This document shows, piece by piece, positions 1-10,371 of a DNA stretch of 64,000 nucleotides. Position numbers and translations under genes: made by a program. The DNA is taken from positions 62,001 through 126,000 of the forward strand of contig WPIO01000231.1 in the NCBI GenBank assembly GCA_009760855.2, given 5' to 3'. The notes under the pieces are model-generated. The model did not search any database. It was not told the origin of the DNA and saw only the letters and a list, made by a program, of their open reading frames with translations. The stretch is from Cristatella mucedo. Its lineage: Eukaryota > Bryozoa > Phylactolaemata > Cristatellidae. How positions within the stretch are numbered: the first letter of the stretch is position 1; every line of letters begins with the position of its first letter.

Positions 1-540
1 TGCCTTCGCGTATTCCTCTTATATCTCACTGTTACTGTTAATGAGCTGTCCCCTCGGGTGAGCTATTCAAAAGAATCACTTGCTTAGCTTTAGGTGCATT
101 AGTCAATATATGCGAGCAAACCTTCTACGGCAGGTTAGTAAGAACCTCACTGAAATTTGCGGTCGCCTTATCAAAAGCTTGAAAATTACTCCCTACTACC
201 CTTAAGCTTAAATAAATGAGGCTTTGTAGGACAACTGAGATGAATTTCCGCTTATCGGAATGCAAATGAAGCAGACCAGCTCGGGTAGCTGTTTGCCCGA
301 CACAGCCACACCCAGATTCAAATTTTTTTAGCCCAAGTGGTCTGACAAGGTCTTTGGTAAATTTCTATTGCTTTTTGTGTATTATTTGGCTATAAGACGT
401 GGAGTTTGATTGTTGGCCTACATCATCGTTTGAATACAGTTTCAATCACATCCACTAATAGGACGGTGACTTATGTTTGTGATACATCGACCTGAATCTG
501 GCTGTTAAAACATGTTTACTCAGAAATTTTCAGAGTTCAT
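1..540. other. No recognisable feature
   Basis: I see no convincing coding frame, tRNA, tandem repeat or retroelement tail here. It may be decayed upstream LINE sequence, because an endonuclease fragment follows directly, but nothing in the bases supports that claim by itself. Confidence 0.4.
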
Positions 541-574
541 CACTGCAATATTTGCATGTAACATGCAATTAAAA

Positions 575-752
575 ATTGCGGGACACTTCAAAATTCATGT
601 GTACAACACTGGCAACAGCTAGATCCTCTAACTTCTTACATATATGCAGAAGCTTTGTCCAGCACGTTGATCACTTCACTCATGTCGGAGGCCGTACTGT
701 GGATCTAGTAATCACCAAGGTGTGCCCCACCAACCTTAGCCTGTCCGACTAA
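575..752 (+). pseudogene. LINE endonuclease C-terminal fragment (CR1/L2-like)
   Basis: Two adjacent plus-strand frames together read like the C-terminal part of an apurinic-type LINE endonuclease. The first gives GHFKIHVYN, a decayed form of the GDFNxH motif. After a frameshift near 609 the second gives QHVDHFTHVGGRTVDLVITK (about 660-720), matching the family pattern QHV-x-THxxGxTLDLVIT before a stop at 750-752. In this family the endonuclease lies upstream of the reverse transcriptase, and LINE RT sequence starts at about 2519 on the same strand. The intervening 1.7 kb is unrelated, so this may or may not be the same element. The frameshift, the lost Asp and the stop make it a dead relic. 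Confidence 0.6.
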
Positions 753-789
753 ACCTACTCCACCATTTATTGGTCTCGTAGGCTGTTTC

Positions 790-1250
790 CGGCTCCTTTG
801 TACGCACGGAGTAAAGTCGTGACTGCCCTGCGACGTAACTTAAATACTACTGTTATATTGACACAGTGCTCCTGTCACGGCCATCGAAAGCACCATAGCG
901 AGTATCACCACGTGTATTTCCTTAGGAGACTCTGTCCCGCACGTCAGCATTGCAGTTTGGCATTCTAGAAGTAGCAAGTAAGAACGAGCACACAGAACAC
1001 CCAAGCTGGGTCAAAGACGTTTATTGATTTTGACACTGCAGCAGGTCAGTACGTGACTACCCGCCCGGCATCGTCGACCTGAAACGCCGAGCCTTCGCCA
1101 CCAGCTACTTATGTGCCAATGTCCTAAATACCATTAGGATATAACTTGAACGACAGTGACGTAATCTAAAATAAACCGAATTCCTAATTGATATCAATAT
1201 CAAATGGTGCCACTGCAAAACATGGTATTATGAAAGCGAAAAAAACTATA
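790..1250. other. Unassigned spacer
   Basis: There is no homology to the repeats recognised elsewhere in the window and no credible frame. It separates the endonuclease fragment from the Glu-rich relic. Confidence 0.3.
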
Positions 1251-1254
1251 TGGT

Positions 1255-2060
1255 ACCCTTAACTGCCTTTTCGTCTAGCCCGAGGTTAGGTAACGGCCGC
1301 TCGGAGGAGTAAACGGAAAACATGGCCTTTGCTAACATGCCGGCAATGTATGGCACGAGCTTTCCCTCATCGTCGAGCTATACAAACTTTGTCAGCACCA
1401 CCAGTTTCAAATATGATACGATTCTCTGCCATCGCACGATGCTTACTGGCATCTGCCCTAACGCTGGCCACTGTCTTCTGGACTGCAACCAGTTCCCCTC
1501 TCGCATCACCTATTAGGCAAATGCTTCAAGCCTCGTCTCCTGTACCAATGCCTTTATCAGCTCCGTCGGCCACTTCTGAGCCATTGTCTTTGGTTCCTAA
1601 GCGTACACCTGCAGTGTCTCTCTGACAGGCGTCTCGCTCACGCCTTCTGCTGGCCCCTTGCACGTATCCACGACAAGCGATTCAGAAACCGAGGCCGCCA
1701 CAAACTCTAGCTGCCGGTCATAGAGTTATGCATCCAATCGTTGGGCAAGCATCTCGTTTACCTTCTCGGCGAGCATCTTGCCCGGCTCTTTAGCTTGCGC
1801 CTCAGGCACTTCTGCTGACTCTAACGACTCGCTCAATGCCGCCGTCGCCTCCAAAATCATTACCACGACTTGCTATACACCGGCGCTGCCCTGCTCTCTG
1901 CATGTGCTCTCTCAGCGACCGCCCCCTCTGTGGCAGGCAGAGCCTCCTCTGTCGTAGAAAGATCCTTTTCTCTGGTAGACGCCGCCTCCTCTCTGGCGGA
2001 CATATCCTCATTACGGGCAGATTCAGCCGTCTCTCTGAGTTTTTCTCCGTCTGTAACACC
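1255..2060 (-). pseudogene. Decayed coding relic with Glu-rich heptad repeats
   Basis: Read on the minus strand from 2060, one frame has a 7-residue periodicity (for example AREEAAS, TREKDLS, TTEEALP, ATEGAVA in succession), encoded by a degenerate 21-bp repeat at about 1880-2030. This looks like a charged coiled coil. After a one-base shift near 1855 a second frame continues acidic and coding-like (ALSESLESAEVPEAQAKEPG) down to about 1255, interrupted by several stops. The longest uninterrupted ORFs in this interval lie in other frames and are Arg-rich shadows. I do not recognise the protein; it could be a host gene fragment or a retroelement ORF1. The heptads are visible, but the function is unknown. 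Confidence 0.35.
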
Positions 2061-2243
2061 ATAATGTCACAAGACTATATGGGTGTTACTCAGAAGAGTT
2101 TTGTATAGCAAAATCACGGCTAAAGCGGCTTTCGGTGCCTATTCGATAGCCAACAGTCTTCGTTTAACGCAGCAAAGAGAAAGTAGGAAGCATAGCAGGT
2201 TCAGGTGAGAAGTTAAGGGAGTGATCTCCCTGGAAGTAGCAGC

Positions 2244-2400
2244 TCAGGACCACTGAAAAGGATGATCTATGGTCAGCAGCAGGAGATTACTCGTTGCTTC
2301 AGAGTTGCGGACCCGGCTTCCACAGTCTAGGAACTGCAGAGCTAACGCTTCTGTCACTACTCGAGCAGGTCGTAAGTGATCTCGTCCTGAATTTAATATT
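2244..2400 (-). mobile_element. LINE B 3' fragment
   Basis: This minus-strand segment encodes TEALALQFLDCGSRVRNSEA, corresponding to the C-terminal segment of the LINE B relics at 9.1 and 18.4 kb, which read GDRSCSSAGPRLLDSL in another frame. It ends in sequence similar to those elements around the conserved CAGTGGTCCTCAGCTGCTA stretch. Both ends are truncated. Confidence 0.5.
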
Positions 2401-2518
2401 CCAATTAAACAGACAACAAGTCCTCTGGACCAAATTCCCACTGATATGCTCCTACGTTGCATCGATCTGCTGCTGCTAAGCATAGCTATCGTCACTAATA
2501 TGTCATCGTCCTCAGGTC

Positions 2519-3652
2519 ATGTCCCAGCAACTTTCAAAAACTGTGTTCCGGCGACTTCTCAAGAAAACGACACTACGCCAAGACAACTTGACCAACTATC
2601 GCCCAGTTGCCCTTCTACCATTACGATCAAGCACTCTTGATCGGATCGTGGAGAACCGCCTGAACTCATATTTGGAAACTTCAAACCTTGCTGGTGAGTT
2701 GCAGTCTGGCTTTAGAGCTAATCCTTCCACAGAGTCAGCATTGCTTAGAGTGTACCACGACCTAATTAGGAAGGCGGACATAGATACAGTGTCTCTGCTT
2801 GTATTGCTCTATCTTTCGGCAGCTTTTGGAACTACCGACCATAAACTTCTTTAAAATGCCTCTCATCTCGCCTGGGCATCACCGGCACTGCCCTGCAGTG
2901 GTTCAGGTCCTATCTCAGTGGGAAACTCAAAAGTACTGACGTAAATGGACAACGATGTGTAGCTCACTGGTTACTGGCCGACCAGCATGTGCCCTCAGGC
3001 GATTGCAGCTGGTGCCAAACTCCACAGTTAGGCTTGTCTGCCGTGAGCTTTGCAGTTGCCACAACACCCCACTTCTCGCCAACCTGCACTGAATACCAGT
3101 CAAGCAACGGTTTGACTTCAAGGTTTAGTCGCTCCCTTTTATTTCATTTAATTATTTGGCTCCAGGATATCTCTCAGATCTACTCCCCCGCCAGGCCAAG
3201 CATCATACCGCCCTTTTTCGAAATCCAACAGTCTAAAAATACCTCGTACAAACCTCTAATCCTTTGGAGACTGTGCATTCAGTTCACATGCTCTTAAAGC
3301 CTGGAACTTTCTCCCGAGTTGTGTCACAACACTCCCGAAGGTGACCCCATTTAAAATGAACTTTAAAACACACCTGTTTACGATAGGATTTAGTATGTCC
3401 TTGTGATTCTTCCTTCACGTGCTTATGAGGGCTTACACTGTGCATGCTGCCACTGATCACATTAGCATGCTGACCCTGTGCTTGTCACCCCTAACCATTT
3501 TACTCGTGTTGTTTATTAAGCATACTATTACTCACCATTCAATGACGTTTCCCTGTGCTGCAACTGTAAAGCTCCAAGAAAGATATTGAGTTTTTTAGGG
3601 CACTTTATCAAAGCATTAAGTATTTTATCATCCTTATTGTTAATATTATTGT
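2519..3652 (+). mobile_element. LINE A relic with internal deletion
   Basis: The 5' part reads as reverse transcriptase: NLTNYRPVALLPL, QSGFRANPSTESALLRVYHD and LLVLLYLSAAFGTTDHKLL, where the motif-A Asp is replaced by Tyr. Near 2957 the sequence jumps from the segment after motif A straight to the C-terminal CNSLLTGRPACALRRLQLV segment, so the GVPQGS and YADD motifs are missing. The 3' end has the family tail (TGTAAAGCTCC ... GGGCACTTTATCAA) followed by ATT-rich sequence at about 3600-3652. The tail coincides with the left end of the large inverted repeat. Confidence 0.8.
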
Positions 3653-4007
3653 GATTATCCTTAAGCCTTCGTCCCGAGTCGAGTAGCCTGCTTATGAAGT
3701 CATCTGCAGAGTAGTTGTACTTGACCATCATTATCTTTTGTCGGCCACTCCGCCGCTTCAGCTGAAATAGCTCGTAGTCTGACATTCTCTAAGCAGTAAA
3801 ACGCGATAGCATGAAGTAAACGCTAAAACACCTGTATTCACAGGGACGCAGCAGCCGTTCAGGAAGCAAATGCCAGCCGTTTGTCCTCGACCTTACTATC
3901 CAGGCCTTTGCCGCCCGTCACTTAGATACCACGTTCATAACTATCATAAGGCAAAAGCCAACGACTGCGTTCTATCCTCAAATTAGCAACAAGCTCGGTC
4001 CCTAATT

Positions 4008-5000
4008 TTAGACAGGATTGGATACAATGGCTATCCATAGAAGCAGCCTTCTCAACCAAGCTTTTTTAAGGTGCGGGCGGTTGCTAAAGACGATTCCTAA
4101 ATTACGACCAAGCGGTGATGGAAGCACAAAAGCATCACATAATACAATAGTGAAGCTTTGTATTCCAGCGACGAGCTTAGGGTGTCCTGTGAGCAGCAGT
4201 TCATTTTTATTGTCGTTTAATTGTAAGGGAGTTTCCATCATCCAAGGTCGTATGTCGCACGGCAAAAGTACGGTTTATTAGTTGCTGAAGTAGATTTTGA
4301 CGATTCAAATTACAAATATAGCTAAGTATTGTCAGCATAATAGTGATATGCTATTCTTTTGGCCTTAATTACCTTAGCAAATGGTGGATTATAAATAAAG
4401 GAGCACAAAGGACCAAAGGCAGACCCTTGAGGGACTCCAGTGGTGACTGCCTAGTGGTTGAGACCTGACCCCCACACGACTCAAATTTAACATGTTAAGA
4501 CGATTGAGATTTAAAACACGTCAGTGCATCTTCTGCCCGACCAAACTTTTTTGTAAATTGTTAAAGTAGGACATCGTGATTAAGTATGTCAAAGGTAGTT
4601 AAAAGATGGAATAGAGCTAGGGCCGTGGCAGTATCTCAAATCGTTACTGATTAGACGTCATCGGTTACACCACGGAGAGCAGTTACAGAGAAGTGCTGCC
4701 GCCAGATCCCTGAGTAAAGATTTTTTTTAATTTCATTCTTTTCATGTGTACTTCCAGCTGCTTAGCGACAGTATTTCAAACATCATTAGGAAACATGAAG
4801 GAAGCATACTGGGCGATAGTTTTTAAGGATTTCTGCATTTAATACTGGATTTTTTTGGATCGATCCAATGATTGCTGATTTGAAGGCCTAAGGTTTAAAC
4901 CCGTTACCTAGAGAAACATTGAAAATCTTGGTTATGGCCATGCTAGTTTGAAATGCCACTGAAGACCGCAGGTATTATGCAGGAGACGAGCTCTTTTTAC
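4008..5000 (-). mobile_element. LINE B reverse transcriptase relic
   Basis: Minus-strand frames show, from 5' to 3', an upstream segment (MAITKIFNVSLGNG), LKNYRPV, a degenerate palm segment (LLTTFDILNHDVLL), a damaged GVPQGS-like stretch, then MPCDIRPWMMETPLQLNDNK and RNLGIVFSNRPHLK. Order and motifs match CR1-type RT. Stops and frameshifts are frequent. This copy keeps about 570 bp missing from its inverted duplicate at 29.2-29.96 kb. The 3' end (motif E and thumb) is cut near 4008. Confidence 0.7.
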
Positions 5001-5484
5001 TAGACTCAATTAAGCTAGCCAAATCGCATACTTTAACCCCGGAAAATCTTTAAAGAATGTTACAGGGTGCGATTCCACTATTGCTTTAGTCGGAGAGTGC
5101 TTCGTGGATGCACAAACGTGACTAATCAATTCAGTAACAAAATCTCACAACTTTGCCACAGAGGTGTTAATGTCTGGAGAGTGACACTTCTCAGAATAGC
5201 CAGTAAACTATTTATCGTCGTACAAATCTGTTTCCGGTCTGAGTGGTAGGACCTCAGCTTACGAGCAAAAAAGAAGGCCTGGTTTTTATAAGTTTCCAGG
5301 TTTACACTTGAATCTATTCTTTGAGATTGACTTTTTCTGCATTACACCCAGATTTCTGTAAACGACGTTTAAGCCTATATTAAGCATTAAGCACCTTTTT
5401 TATTGTCTTAGATATTGAAAGAAATATCCACCTCTCTGTAATAGACTGAATGTATGGACGCACACTCATTACGAGTACTACTGG

Positions 5485-5570
5485 CACACAAGGTAAGGCG
5501 GTCGCTTTCAAGACCTCGGATCCGAGTTCCTTCCCTGCGGTGGGCGATTCTTTATGGCCACTACAAGCAG
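5485..5570 (+). mobile_element. SINE family 2 fragment
   Basis: It shares the pattern AGGTAAGGCGGTCGC ... CTGCGGTGGGCGATTC with copies at 17.4 kb and 60.8 kb. The central part resembles a tRNA-type B box, although this copy has GATCCGAGTTCC instead of GGTTCGAATCC. No LINE A tail is attached. It is duplicated in inverted form at about 28.98-29.06 kb. Confidence 0.45.
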
Positions 5571-6119
5571 AGGTTAAATAGGTAAAGGATCTTCCGTTGC
5601 TATAAATAAGAAGCTGCTTAATCAGCAAGAATTTTTATTTGTTTGTTTACCTTTAAGTGTCGCATCCAGTGCTGCTACGTGGGTATCGAGTCTGTCTGTC
5701 GAGTCTTGTTGCAGATCAAGAAGACGTGCATAGCAAACACATTTAAAAACGTCTCATCCAATGCTTTTTAGGTTACGTCGCTGCCCTGTTTTGTTTTCTT
5801 ATCGCGACTGCCCCCGAGTCTCCGTGAAATAGCCGACTTCCACATCCTTAGAGGACCTAAAGATTTCCGTTGGATTTGAGAAAAAATTAAATATCCTTGA
5901 CATTGTATATTTTATAGTTATTCCATGCGAATACAATCTTTCCAACGAGTGCCTGAAGTTCGAGATCGTTACATTCTCTTTTCATGAGCCCAGAAACATC
6001 GTGCGTAAAACCATGCACCATCAGCTCTTAAGATTGTGTAAACACTATACATTTTCTATTATATTTCACCATAGTGCTGAAAAAAGAAATCCTGGCTTAG
6101 CTCTAATGTTATGTTCCCG

Positions 6120-6815
6120 TGCTGACATCTGTAACTCACTGCTTAATGAGCTTCCGGCTTGTGCAAACAGGCGATTGTGCTGGGGCAAAACCCAGCAGCC
6201 AGGCTTGTCTATAGCAAACTTCGCAAATGCAACATCACACCACTTCTCGCTGACCTGCTCCGGCTACAAGTCAAGCAATTGACGGACTTCAAGGTTTTGT
6301 CGCTCACTTTTAGGTCCGTTCATTCTTTGGCTCTAGCCTATCTCTCAGATCTTCTCCCGCACCAGGCAAACCATGGTACCACCTGCTTTCCGGAATCCAA
6401 GAGTTTACCAATACCTCGTACGAACCTCGAATCCTTTGGAGACTGTGCATTCATTTCGTAAGCTCCCTAAGCCTGAATCTCCCTCCCAACTTGAATCGCA
6501 GAATTCCTGAGTTGACCAAATTAAAAAGGATTTTTAAAACACAGCATTTTGGACAGCATATAGTGGATCATTGCGATTCGTCCTTCATGTGCTCATGCTT
6601 GCTGACATTTTGCATGCAGCCTTTAACCCCATTGCAGGCTGATCCTGTGAATGTCACCCGTAAACATGTTATTTATGTTCTTTATCAAGCATGATATTGC
6701 TCATTAGTCTATCGCGTTTCCCTTGTAGCAAATGTAAAGTACCTGGAAAGAGATTGTGATTTCTGAAGGTGCTTCATCAAGTGTGTTATTATTATCATCG
6801 TTAATATTACCATTT
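6120..6815 (+). mobile_element. LINE A 3' end relic
   Basis: Plus-strand frames encode the C-terminal RT region: ICNSLLNELPACANRRL, then (frameshifted) AARLV, TPLLADLLRLQVKQLTDFKV and AYLSDLLPHQANHGT, then the 3' UTR. It ends in the folded tail (AAAGTACCTGGAAAGAGATTGTGA ... GCTTCATCAAGTGTG) and ATT-rich sequence at about 6785-6815. The inverted copy is at 27720-28430. Multiple frameshifts make it non-functional. Confidence 0.75.
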
Positions 6816-7499
6816 TGCGATATCTGAATCACTATAGTAAGATCGAAATAATTTCATTCCATTCGTCTGCTTTTCTTTTGGTCCGAAATTGTGTCCCCAG
6901 GGGTAACTTCTTAGCAGAATGCATCTGCACTCTAATGAAGGCATGCACTCAGCCAATGGCGAAAGGTTTGATTGTGAAGCATCACATTCTCTGTGGCTTA
7001 CTTTGCACTGGTACTGTCGTACTGAACTTGGCAATGCTATAAATGCCATTAGGGCGACATTACTAACTCGGAATGATGTGCAAGCATTCTCGCCTGCTGG
7101 GCCAATGTTACTATCTGGTCGCCTGTGGATTTCAAGATATCAAAAATCTGTATCCCGCAATTATCTCTGTCTCTCACTCTATTAAGCATTTAGCAGCTGG
7201 GTTCGATCATTGGTGGCAGCTGGCATAATTGCAGGTCTGAGCTGATTAGCTGCCTGCTTCTGAGGCGTCTGATTCTGAGGGTAGTCTCCTGCTTAGGAAG
7301 AAATTCCGTTGTCACCCTGGTACGATGAGTAATGCAGCCACTTCTTTCGGACTTTTCTCTCTAACAGCATTTGAATTGATGTTTCGAAAATACTAAAGCA
7401 ATGATCGGCATGCCAAATGGTACAAATAACTACGGCAACGTCAGCTATCCCTTGATATTACCATAATCGCTGTAACGACACTTCTGACGACCTGTACAA

Positions 7500-8776
7500 G
7501 TCGAGGTTTTTTGCTGACAGCCAAACATCACTATGTTGAAAGTCCAACAAATTTAATGCAATGCACAATAAAAAATCATGCCAAACAACTCAATAAATAC
7601 AAGAAATCTCACAGGGGTTTTCTCAGGTTTTTAAAGCGACTAACATTACTGTTATCTGTCAAAATCCAAAACGTGACAGTCAAGGACATTGGTGCTATAT
7701 TTCCTTGACATATGATTTCATGCCACTATTAGCACAGCATTGCACAATGACAGTGGGGGAAAATCTGCAAACTACGAACCTGTATTGTCCAAAGAAGCAC
7801 CGCCTACTTAGACCATCGGTTTATGCAAAAGATCAATTGTTATCGTTGTTTGACTACCACAGGATCTGTTTGGTAGGAACAGATAATGCGATTCGATACG
7901 CAGTTTTCTAGTCCAGACCCACGTCAGCTCGTGGTGTTGACCTCATAAAAGGATTTTGGAGCTATGAAACGGATTGTTTGCCATCAGCTACATCAATACT
8001 GTAGGTGCCCACCATTGGAAAGGAGAAATCTTTCCTTGATGATCCACAAGTTTTACCCCTGCTGACTAGATACTCCCAAGCGACTAGGTACAAGCTATTC
8101 TACGACGATATAACGTATCGACGTAAGTTTGGCGATCACCGGCTCTGTCATGAATGATAGAAACAGGCATTTCAAGGCGGAATTGACGACACTGGAAGTA
8201 AATTACATTTCAACGTCGATCGTATTCAATAAGATATGGGCTTTGCACCAATGCATCATTTGTAAACTGGCGCAAGGTAATCGGATGTTACCACAAATAA
8301 AGAATGAGATAAAACATGCCTAAGACTACGTTGTAGGTGCTAAATCTATTAATGTTCTTGCTTTTCTTATTATCAGGCCAGAATGAGTAATTCCCCTGCA
8401 TGGACAATTAAACGCAACCAGGATGTCCAGAAATGGCCGTTCCGACCTAATAAAAATTTAAGAAAGGCTTTAATCGGAATGGCGAGAACTAATAGCTACC
8501 ATTGACTCAAATTGCTGCAAAAAAACATTAAACCAGTATCTAAAGCAGATTTTTGTAAAAGTGTTGAACTACTGGGCCATTTATATTCATTTATTTCAGG
8601 AGGTCAAGAAGGCTCACTTGGAGAAAAGAAGCCACACTCACCCTGCTAGCACTCTGGAGTAGGCATGCCAGACGAACAAGCAAATGAAAATCTGCAGCTG
8701 CCGCTCAGACAGGCACGGCAATTTTAAGGATAGACATTTGTGACGCTAATTGACGGTAAAACCTAACTGCTGCTCA
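7500..8776 (+). repeat. Dispersed repeat unit R (unidentified)
   Basis: The part from about 7800 aligns with 41005-41815 in direct orientation, and 7510-7957 also matches the inverted arm ending at 26575. Both plus-strand copies can be read in a continuing frame, VYAKDQLL ... DLIKGF ... FLEDPQLLPLLTRYSQ ... DRNRHFKAELTTLEVNYI, with stops at corresponding places (TTTTCTAG at about 7911 and 41094). This suggests decayed coding sequence, or exons, of an unrecognised element. LINE B sequence follows immediately in both copies, so R may be its 5' companion. Confidence 0.5.
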
Positions 8777-9420
8777 TATGACATCCTTTGCGTGTAGCTA
8801 AATTAGAAGGCTTTGCTCTTGTAATAGGTGATGCTGTTGTGCATCAATCACCACGTGTTCGAAATGTAGGTGTCGTTTTCAACAGCAACCTTCATTTTAA
8901 AACCTTGATTAAGAAGACTACTTCTAAAGCTTGCCATCACGTCCGATCCATATCCGAAATTAGGGGCTGTCTTCCACAATAGTTTGCAAAATAACTAGCT
9001 CCTTTGTTCTGGCTCTGCTTGATTATTGTATTTCCCTATTTCCTGGGCTACCAAAGAAAGCATCTGGGCCACTTCAGCTGGTTATGAATTTAGACGTTGG
9101 CAACAGAAGCTTTGGCTTTGCAGGTCCTCGACAGTGGAAACCGCTTCTACCATTCCTATGGAACTAAAACTACTTTAACGCTGCAGAACGTGGATCATGC
9201 TTCTGAGCAGTCCTGTGCTGCAACTTGCTAGCTAGTCCCTACCTCAGCTGCTCTCTTTACTCTACCTGCTATGCTTTAGACTTTCTCTTTGTAGCTTTAA
9301 ACGAAGACTGTTTGCTATAGAATGGGTACCAAAAGCCACTTAGCCTGTGGTTGAGCTATATAAAACTCTCCTGCTAAACACCCCCTTGGTCTTTATTGCT
9401 TAGTTACAGAGGGAGATACA
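8776..9420 (+). mobile_element. LINE B 3' end relic
   Basis: Plus-strand frames read VRNVGVVFNSNLHFKTLIKK (RT motif E region), LALLDYCISLFPGLPKK and VGNRSFGFAGPRQWKPLLPF, the usual C-terminal order of CR1-type LINEs. The UTR with TATATAAAACTCTCCTGCTA near 9357 resembles the ends of the 18.6 and 36.2 kb copies. Stops separate the frames. Unlike LINE A, I see no ATT tail. Confidence 0.65.
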
Positions 9421-9439
9421 TACCTACATCCAGGAACAG

Positions 9440-10371
9440 GGGCTATTTATCGTCAAGCTTTCCCCCTCCCTATGCTCAGGCTATGCTGCGTCAAGCCACA
9501 CTGCTGCGCTAGGTAGGGCTAGACAAACGGCCATCAGGTTAAACCAGTTCATAGTATCGCCTGCACTACTCAAAGAGGACTAGACAAGTATACACGCGGG
9601 ATCATACACACACTAAGCTATTGGTGCTCCGGATTCCGAAACCATAAATGAGCATCCCAGTGGCTGAATCGACTTACGGACACTCTCACCTACACCGGCT
9701 CCGTCCCAAGAGTGTAGGCGTACACATCAAAGATCCGGCTAGATTAGTAACAGCTTGAATAGTTGGAGTCGACGTCTACCACAGTCGAGAGCTTCCACCA
9801 AGAGCGAGAGAGTAATATGTCTCCAGTTCCAATTCTTGAGCCTCTTGGAGAAGACCCAGACTTTGGCCTTCCGAGGCTACCCTTAGCTCGACATCGAACA
9901 TCAGTGGCTCCGCCTATTCGAGGGCGCACGTCTTCGATAGTACAGCATGCCGCTTTGCCGCTGTAGTTTGATTCGCACCTCAGAAAGCTAGCTGATGACC
10001 AACACCAACAGTTTATTACGTAGCCGAGCTGGTTAGGTCTAGCGTTTAAGGTGCTTGCTCCGACCAAGGTCTGACTGAGGTCGTGGGCTCGAGCTCCGAG
10101 GCACATGTGAAGCGCCTGAATAGAGATTAAGTTCTCTTGGGCGCAATATAAATGAATTATATTTATATTTAGCACGGAGCCGAAGGGTGCATGGCTCCCT
10201 TCGGCCTCTTCTTCCACTCGACTCCATCTCCTCGACTGCAGCAGTCCCCCGGTCGACCCCGATAATTCATCAAGGAGGAATTCAACAGAGCACAGGCCGA
10301 CCCTGATGGGGAATCCACCATCTGTCCACCAGAGGGTTACAGGCCTTCGTCCACGCCACGTCACTTCCGAG
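9440..10371 (-). mobile_element. LTR-like retroelement segment
   Basis: The minus-strand sequence is shared with 40488-41005 (+), 53690-53956 (-), 58640-59180 (+) and 59655-60045 (+). Conserved blocks include the CAGATGGTGGATTCCCCATC start region, a TAATAAAC polyadenylation-type signal near 10018, and GGAAGCTCTCGACTGTGGTA near 9790. At 53.6 kb a gag-like frame follows the same unit, which argues for an LTR origin. It begins immediately after the codons for NFKKL of the Tigger relic, so it lies inside or against that gene. LTR boundaries (TG...CA) are not resolved. Confidence 0.5.
10018..10170 (+). mobile_element. SINE family 1, complete-looking copy
   Basis: A tRNA-like head has an A box (TAGCCGAGCTGG, about 10021-10032) and a B box (GGGCTCGAGCTCC, about 10085-10097). 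The tail AAGCGCC ... AGAGATTAAGTTCTCT ... GGGCGC (10110-10144) has the same stem-loop as LINE A, followed by an A/T-rich end (ATGAATTATATTTATATT). The insertion splits the LTR-like segment between its CTCCGTGC and AATAAAC blocks, which are adjacent in the 40.7-kb copy. This is the best-preserved member in the window and defines the family. Confidence 0.75.

Larger units (their letters stand above)
3649..7957. repeat. Inverted segmental repeat, left arm
   Basis: The reverse complement of this interval matches 26575-30324 closely over its whole length. For example the frames at 4018-4281 (+) and 29686-29949 (-) encode the same 87 residues, and 5380-5628 (-) matches 28910-29158 (+). The left arm has about 570 bp (roughly 4635-5205) that the right arm lacks. 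That piece continues the LINE B coding sequence, so the right arm carries a deletion. The arm contains LINE B, a SINE 2 copy, a LINE A 3' end and part of unit R. Confidence 0.9.
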
